The translations under genes and the position numbers were made by a program. Below, piece by piece: positions 59,722-64,000 of a stretch of 64,000 bases of DNA. The stretch covers positions 3,979,001-4,043,000 of the forward strand of contig NZ_CP060084.1 of assembly GCF_014211975.1 (NCBI RefSeq), read 5' to 3'. Within the stretch, counting starts at the first letter, position 1. Each line of letters begins with the position of its first letter. The notes beneath the pieces are model-generated. The model did not search any database. It was not told the DNA's origin and saw only the letters and a program-made list of their open reading frames with translations. This DNA is from Teredinibacter haidensis (lineage in GTDB: Bacteria; Pseudomonadota; Gammaproteobacteria; Pseudomonadales; Cellvibrionaceae).

Positions 59722-60351
59722 ATGAGCGTAAACAAAGAACAAAAAGCGATTCGCAACACCATCGTAAAGTCGATGGCGTTAGTGGTCGCTATGTTCGTGT
59801 TCGCTGTCTGGGTACTACCCCCCATTTACACGTTATTTTGCGATGTAACGGGCATTAACGGTAAAACCAAAGGTCAGTACACCGCGGTGAGTTCCGAGGT
59901 TGATACGAGCCGAACGGTAACGGTGCAATTTGTGGGAACCAAAAACGAAAATATGCCCTGGGGTTTCAAACCCAAGGATTTTTCCTTACAGGTTCATCCC
60001 GGTCAGGCCGTCGTCACCGACTTTATCGCTCACAACCCTACCGACAATATTATGGTGGGGCAGGCGGTACCGAGTTTGGTGCCGCATAACGCCACGGATT
60101 ACTTTCACAAAACCGAGTGCTTTTGCTTTAACCAGCAAACGCTGGCGCCGGGTGAGACAGCAGAATTGGGTTTGCAATTTATTGTCGATCAGGAAATGCC
60201 GAAGGGCGTGAGCACCATCATTCTGTCGTACACGTTGTTCGACGTTACTGAATCGTCACCCGATGAGGTTGCGCAAAAACAACGAGAACTGCAAAAAGCA
60301 AAAATTCATAATCAAGAACCTGTGGGTTCAGCAACATTAACCGCACGTTAA
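59722..60351 (+). CDS. ctaG: Cytochrome c oxidase assembly protein CtaG (Cox11)
   Basis: Copper chaperone that inserts CuB into subunit I. From ATG 59722 the protein is 209 residues: a membrane anchor (MALVVAMFVFAVWVLPPIY) and a periplasmic domain with the copper ligands CFCF in KTECFCFNQQ. A GTG at 59680 would lie within the intercistronic hairpin and add unlike residues, so it is rejected as the start. The ribosome-binding site is weak. Confidence 0.93.
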   Translation: MSVNKEQKAIRNTIVKSMALVVAMFVFAVWVLPPIYTLFCDVTGINGKTKGQYTAVSSEVDTSRTVTVQFVGTKNENMPWGFKPKDFSLQVHPGQAVVTDFIAHNPTDNIMVGQAVPSLVPHNATDYFHKTECFCFNQQTLAPGETAELGLQFIVDQEMPKGVSTIILSYTLFDVTESSPDEVAQKQRELQKAKIHNQEPVGSATLTAR

Positions 60352-60367
60352 AAGCGGAGTCATAAGA

Positions 60368-61300
60368 ATGGAACAACAACACGAAACCTATTACGTCCCA
60401 GAGCAGAGCAAGCTGCCAATTTTGGCGTCGATTGGGCTGTTTATATCCGTGTTTGGTTTGGCAAACTGGCTTAATGAAATGTCTGCCGGAAAGGACGGAA
60501 GCGGAGCAACCATTTTTTTGGTTGGGTTTGTTATTCTGGCCGCTGTTTTATTCACTTGGTTTTCCACTGCCGTCAGTGAAAACCTCAAGGGTCTGAACAG
60601 CGGACAGCTAAAACAATCCTACGTGCTGGGCATGGGCTGGTTTATCTTTTCTGAGGTAATGTTTTTTGCGGCCTTTTTTGGCGCGCTATTTTATCTCCGA
60701 AATATTTCCCTTCCGCTTCTTAGTTCCGGGCCTACCAGCGATCTGTTATGGAATGGTTTTAATGCCGAATGGCCGCTGATGACGACGCCGGATATGGCTG
60801 CCAATGGTGAAGCTGCCAACGTCAAGGGCCCGCACGAAAACATGAGTAACCCGGGCATTGGTAACTGGACTGGCTGGCTGCCCTTTTGGAATACCGCTGT
60901 TCTGCTAACCTCGAGTTTTACCGTACATTTTGCTCATACCGCGCTCAAGAAAGACAAAAAACACGGGCTGTTTGGTTTTAATTTCTGGCTCGGTATTAGC
61001 GTACTGTTGGGAATCATCTTCCTAATTTTACAGGCAGAAGAATATATTGAAGCCTACAAGCATATGGGCCTAACCCTGGAAACGGGTGTTTACGGCACCA
61101 CCTTCTTTATGTTGACCGGGTTCCATGGTCTGCATGTAACTCTGGGAACCTTTATGCTGGGGGTGCAGTGGTTGCGCTCTATTACCAAGGGCCACTTTAC
61201 GCACGACGACTGCTTTGGTTTTGAAGCGTCCAGCTGGTATTGGCACTTTGTCGATGTGGTGTGGGTGGGCCTGTTTCTTTTTGTATATATCCTGGGCTAA
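60368..61300 (+). CDS. ctaE: Cytochrome c oxidase subunit III
   Basis: Structural membrane subunit of the oxidase. The 310-residue protein has seven helices with GWFIFSEVMFFAAFFGALFY, SSFTVHFAHTAL, EEYIEAYKHMG and the C-terminal block WYWHFVDVVWVGLFLFVYILG, which carries the conserved histidine. The region about 118-165 (LLSSGPTSDLLWNG to NPGIGNWTGW) is a long periplasmic loop. It is preceded by a GGAG and lies 16 bases after ctaG. Confidence 0.97.
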   Translation: MEQQHETYYVPEQSKLPILASIGLFISVFGLANWLNEMSAGKDGSGATIFLVGFVILAAVLFTWFSTAVSENLKGLNSGQLKQSYVLGMGWFIFSEVMFFAAFFGALFYLRNISLPLLSSGPTSDLLWNGFNAEWPLMTTPDMAANGEAANVKGPHENMSNPGIGNWTGWLPFWNTAVLLTSSFTVHFAHTALKKDKKHGLFGFNFWLGISVLLGIIFLILQAEEYIEAYKHMGLTLETGVYGTTFFMLTGFHGLHVTLGTFMLGVQWLRSITKGHFTHDDCFGFEASSWYWHFVDVVWVGLFLFVYILG

Positions 61301-61310
61301 GCCATTATTT

Positions 61311-61336
61311 GTCACTCCCGTCGCTACGGGAGTGAC
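61311..61336. terminator. Hairpin between convergent ctaE and DUF2909 genes
   Basis: Perfect eleven-base stem GTCACTCCCGT/ACGGGAGTGAC with a CGCT loop in the 49-base gap. T-runs are lacking, but position and stability suggest a shared terminator. Confidence 0.65.
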
Positions 61337-61349
61337 AACATTCAACGTA

Positions 61350-61601
61350 TTATTCCTGGGTAGCTTGGTTACGGTGATCTCCCCAGGGAGCAGTATTCGC
61401 AAGTTTACCGCTGTAAATACCGTAGCCGATCGTCATCAGCAGTGCGGCTGCAAGGGTAATCCTCACACCCAGAGCGTAAAGAGTTCGCTTGGATTCCGAT
61501 GCGCCCAAATCCTTGAAAAGAAATACCAAGCCACTGCTCAAGCTGGCGATAACGGCGATAAACAGAATAACGATGGCTATTTTCAGGGTTGCTGGGCTCA
61601 T
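61350..61601 (-). CDS. DUF2909-type twin-helix membrane protein
   Basis: An 83-residue protein with two membrane helices (about 6-28, IAIVILFIAVIASLSSGLVFLF; and about 46-65, VRITLAAALLMTIGYGIYSG) joined by the motif KDLGASESKRTLYALGVR, the hallmark of DUF2909. Such genes are common beside gammaproteobacterial oxidase clusters, on the opposite strand to ctaE. The molecular role is unknown; oxidase assembly is a guess from context. Confidence 0.88.
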   Translation of the reverse strand: MSPATLKIAIVILFIAVIASLSSGLVFLFKDLGASESKRTLYALGVRITLAAALLMTIGYGIYSGKLANTAPWGDHRNQATQE

Positions 61602-61629
61602 AGAGTACTCTCCGTTAGAGCGGTTAAAA

Positions 61630-62361
61630 ATGGCAGGTGACGGTAAATTTACATTTCAACTCAATGGCAAGCTGACGCTTTTTTCACTGCTGTTGCTGCC
61701 GATATTATTAAGCTTAGGTTTTTGGCAGTTAAGTCGTGCGCAAGAAAAACTGACCTTACAGGAAAGCTGGCAAACTCAGCAAGCGCTACCGCCAAAGGCC
61801 TATAGCCCTGACGATAGGCAAATAGATAGTCGCCGAGTGTATGTTGAAGGCCGCTTTAATACACAACACTACTGGCTGTTAGAGCATAGAATGTTGGATG
61901 GACGGCTGGGCTACGAAGTTGTGATGGCTTTTTCGCTTACACACGAAGGCGATACGCTTCTGGTCAATCGCGGTTGGGTGCCTGCCGGGCAATATCGGGA
62001 AGACAATCCCACGCTAACGACACCCAAGGGCACTATACGAATTGCGGGGACACTCAAAATTCCCAGTGATTCAGCCTTTATTGAACAGGCGAAGAGTTTG
62101 CAGCAGAGTTGGCCGCAGCGGCTGCTTGAAGTTGATGTTGAACTTATGGCGCAGCAGGTACAGCATTCACTAGCGAAAAATATTCTGTTGCTGGATGCCG
62201 ATAGCCCAGGAGCCCTGTTAACCAACTGGCAGCCCATCAATATGTCTGCCGAAAAACACTGGGGCTATGCGGTGCAGTGGTTTGCAATGGCATTGGCGCT
62301 GTGCATTTTATGGGTGTTTAGCAACAGCAATGTATGGACGCTAATAAAGTCTAAAAAATAA
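61630..62361 (+). CDS. SURF1-family oxidase assembly protein
   Basis: A 243-residue protein with two terminal membrane helices (about 13-32, LFSLLLLPILLSLGFWQL, and about 212-232) and a periplasmic domain between them. Family features are LGFWQLSRAQEK, LLEHRMLDGRLGYEVV and LVNRGWVPAG. SURF1 aids haem a insertion into subunit I. ATG 61630 is the start; the frame extends upstream antisense to the DUF2909 gene and is not family-like there. Confidence 0.93.
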   Translation: MAGDGKFTFQLNGKLTLFSLLLLPILLSLGFWQLSRAQEKLTLQESWQTQQALPPKAYSPDDRQIDSRRVYVEGRFNTQHYWLLEHRMLDGRLGYEVVMAFSLTHEGDTLLVNRGWVPAGQYREDNPTLTTPKGTIRIAGTLKIPSDSAFIEQAKSLQQSWPQRLLEVDVELMAQQVQHSLAKNILLLDADSPGALLTNWQPINMSAEKHWGYAVQWFAMALALCILWVFSNSNVWTLIKSKK

Positions 62362-62380
62362 TAGTGATGACAAGACCAAA

Positions 62381-63004
62381 ATGATGAACGAAATAGCCAC
62401 AAACAGCACAGCCCGGAAAGGCCGATGGACGCTGATAGCCCTTTTTGCCGTTGCAGCTTTACCCATTGCCGCGGCCTACATTATGTTTTTTACCGGGATG
62501 GGAGTGCCAGACCACACCGTCAATAAGGGCACAATGTTACCGCAAGCGGTAAAACTGGAGCACCTGCTAGCGGGTGAAAATAACGCCTTTCTGGAAAAAA
62601 TAGCGGCCGAAAAAAAATGGCGCATTCTCATTCCTATTACTGGTGACTGTGGCAAGGCCTGTGTGCAGAATCTCTATACCACGCGGCAGGTACATATACG
62701 CCTATCTGAAAAAAGCGTTCGCCTGCAACGAGTAGCGGTCAATATCGGCGCCGCAAAAGGAGAAGAACAATTTCAGCAGCTTAAGCTCGAACATCCGCTT
62801 TTGGAAAAAATTACCGTTGACGAGGTGCGATGGCGAGAGTGGCTGGCTGCGTCCGGGGCAACACTGGATGAAACGGCCACGCCCTACTATTTGCTAATGG
62901 ATCAGGAAGGCTTTGCGATGATGGTGTATACAGCGGAACAGCACGGCAACGAATTACTGAAAGATATTAAGCGCGCATTAAAATATTCGATTGATTACCA
63001 ATAA
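62381..63004 (+). CDS. Membrane-anchored thioredoxin-fold-like protein of the oxidase cluster
   Basis: A 207-residue protein with one N-terminal membrane helix (LIALFAVAALPIAAAYIMFF) and a periplasmic domain. WRILIPITGDCGKACVQNLYTTRQVHIRL resembles the CxxxC region of Sco/thioredoxin folds, though the rest is divergent. Similar genes sit between SURF1 and ctaA in Pseudomonas. A copper or redox role in oxidase assembly is likely by context, not shown. It starts 19 bases after SURF1 and ends two bases before ctaA. Confidence 0.78.
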   Translation: MMNEIATNSTARKGRWTLIALFAVAALPIAAAYIMFFTGMGVPDHTVNKGTMLPQAVKLEHLLAGENNAFLEKIAAEKKWRILIPITGDCGKACVQNLYTTRQVHIRLSEKSVRLQRVAVNIGAAKGEEQFQQLKLEHPLLEKITVDEVRWREWLAASGATLDETATPYYLLMDQEGFAMMVYTAEQHGNELLKDIKRALKYSIDYQ

Positions 63005-63006
63005 TA

Positions 63007-64000
63007 ATGAAACGTAAAAGCACGCTGTACAAATTATCGTTGCTGGCATTTTTTATGGCCAGCTTGGTGGTTGTGTTGGGCGCATTTACCCGGCTGGTGG
63101 ATGCCGGCCTGGGCTGTCCCGATTGGCCAACCTGCTATGGGCACATATGGGTACCAAACGAGAGCCATGAGATCCAGGCCGCAAATGAACTGTTTGATGA
63201 AACGCCGGTGGAAACCGATAAAACCTGGCCGGAACAAATTCATCGAATCTTCGCTTCTTCGCTAGGCCTGGTCATCTTGGCCATCTTCGCTATTGCCTGG
63301 CGGGGAAGGGAAAAAGACACTAAGCACAAGAGCGTATTGCTACTGCTGGGGGTGTTGGTCGGAGGCGTTATCGCGCGAGTTATTGTCGGCGACACCTTAG
63401 ACCCCTTTATGTGGGTGTTGGTCGGCCTCTACTTTTTGAACCTGCTGCGTGTAGGCAAATCTTCAGCGCCAAAGGCCGAGCCCTTCCTCCTACCGGCGGG
63501 CCTGGCGGGCTTAGTCATTTTACAGGGCTTTTTTGGCATGTGGACGGTTACCCTAAAGCTCTGGCCGCAGGTTGTAACCGCGCATCTGCTGGGGGGCTTT
63601 GCAACCATAAGCCTACTTTGGTTATTGGTGCAGCGCAGTGGGGAATGCCAATGGAGCTTACCGGCTGGCAGCGTTGTGGCACTGTACCAGGCGCAAAAAA
63701 TTGCGCTGGCGGCGTTAATTTTGGTGGTCGTGCAAATTGCATTGGGTGGCTGGACATCGTCAAATTATGCAGCGCTCGCCTGCCCGGACTTTCCGCTTTG
63801 CCAGAATAGCGTGATACCCGTCGCTGACTATATTCAGGGCTTTAACTTTTTTCAAAAGCTGGGGCCGAACTATCTCGGTGGCCTGCTGGATAATGAAGCC
63901 CGTACGGCGATTCATTTTATGCATCGCATCGGCGCGGTTTTGGTCACCCTGTTTATTGTCTGGCTGGCGAAACGTTTGTGGGCGTCGGCGGAAGAAAAAG
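63007..64000 (+). CDS. ctaA: Haem A synthase CtaA/Cox15, truncated by window end
   Basis: Oxidises the C8 methyl of haem O to the formyl of haem A. The 331 codons present show LVVVLGAFTRLVDAGLGCPDWPTCYG at about 20-45, the helix with haem-ligand histidine WPEQIHRIFAS near 79, VTAHLLGG near 194, LGGWTSSNYAALACPDFPLC near 245 and a second HFMHRIGA near 305. The frame stays open to the last base, so a small C-terminal part is missing. The start is the ATG right after the previous stop. Confidence 0.95.
   Translation, partial: MKRKSTLYKLSLLAFFMASLVVVLGAFTRLVDAGLGCPDWPTCYGHIWVPNESHEIQAANELFDETPVETDKTWPEQIHRIFASSLGLVILAIFAIAWRGREKDTKHKSVLLLLGVLVGGVIARVIVGDTLDPFMWVLVGLYFLNLLRVGKSSAPKAEPFLLPAGLAGLVILQGFFGMWTVTLKLWPQVVTAHLLGGFATISLLWLLVQRSGECQWSLPAGSVVALYQAQKIALAALILVVVQIALGGWTSSNYAALACPDFPLCQNSVIPVADYIQGFNFFQKLGPNYLGGLLDNEARTAIHFMHRIGAVLVTLFIVWLAKRLWASAEEK

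Noticed and set aside
1..64000. CRISPR arrays, tRNA or rRNA genes, insertion sequences, prophage genes
   Set aside because: None seen: no regularly spaced repeats, no clear cloverleaf with TTCRA arm, no transposase or phage structural proteins.

Overview
The window is the origin-proximal part of a gammaproteobacterial chromosome. It opens with dnaA-dnaN-recF-gyrB and continues through a gene order close to the Pseudomonas origin region: plsC, glyS-glyQ, a lipid A acyltransferase, trkA, rsmB-fmt-def, a LysM (TsaP-like) gene, dprA, tsaC, hemF, aroE, then znuB-znuC-zur/znuA and polA, and finally the aa3 cytochrome c oxidase cluster. Protein character, a CE2-like carbohydrate esterase, a rhombosortase and 'CGGGS' lipoproteins suggest a marine or polysaccharide-degrading member of the Cellvibrionales (Teredinibacter/Saccharophagus type). 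The assignment is inference from gene content. No rRNA, tRNA, CRISPR array, prophage or insertion sequence was seen.

Layout. 1-6.4 kb: replication genes; two perfect 16-bp parS sites lie inside recF. 6.5-14.8 kb: mixed genes (HupE-like transporter plus small histidine-containing partner, CE2 esterase, PhnA-domain protein, rhombosortase, acetoacetyl-CoA synthetase, MarC, two small envelope proteins, PlsC). 15-32 kb: conserved housekeeping block on both strands (glycyl-tRNA synthetase, lipid A acyltransferase, HAD phosphatase, Trk potassium uptake, RsmB/Fmt/Def, LysM, DprA, PurE, TsaC, HemF, AroE). 32-36.4 kb: accessory genes (retropepsin-like protease, DUF4405 membrane protein, 820-aa KAP NTPase). 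36.4-39.5 kb: Zur-controlled zinc uptake, with a near-ideal Zur operator between zur and znuA. 39.3-41.9 kb: a tandem duplication of about 1.3 kb between znuA and an OmpA/OprF-like gene. 43-46 kb: polA. 46.2-50.7 kb: an apparent operon with a DUF4382 lipoprotein, a small secreted protein, a DUF3106 protein, an outer-membrane barrel, an ECF-type sigma factor and a DUF3619-like membrane protein. 50.9-56.7 kb: cold-shock protein, GFA protein, GST, beta-propeller lipoprotein, a conserved hypothetical and a MATE exporter. 57-64 kb: ctaC-ctaD-ctaG-ctaE, DUF2909 gene, SURF1, a Sco-like hypothetical and ctaA, which runs off the window.

The most unusual structure is the znuA-ompA duplication. Each unit runs from the 3' end of znuA to the ompA start codon and carries a copy of a 97-aa secreted protein gene. 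Divergent patches alternate with a 284-bp non-coding block that is identical in both copies. At the junction the duplicated ompA ribosome-binding site and ATG are fused out of frame to the znuA fragment. This gives a 67-codon ORF with a predicted membrane segment, in which the stop codon present in the parental sequence has been removed by substitution. It could be a gene newly formed by overprinting, or a chance open frame in decaying DNA.
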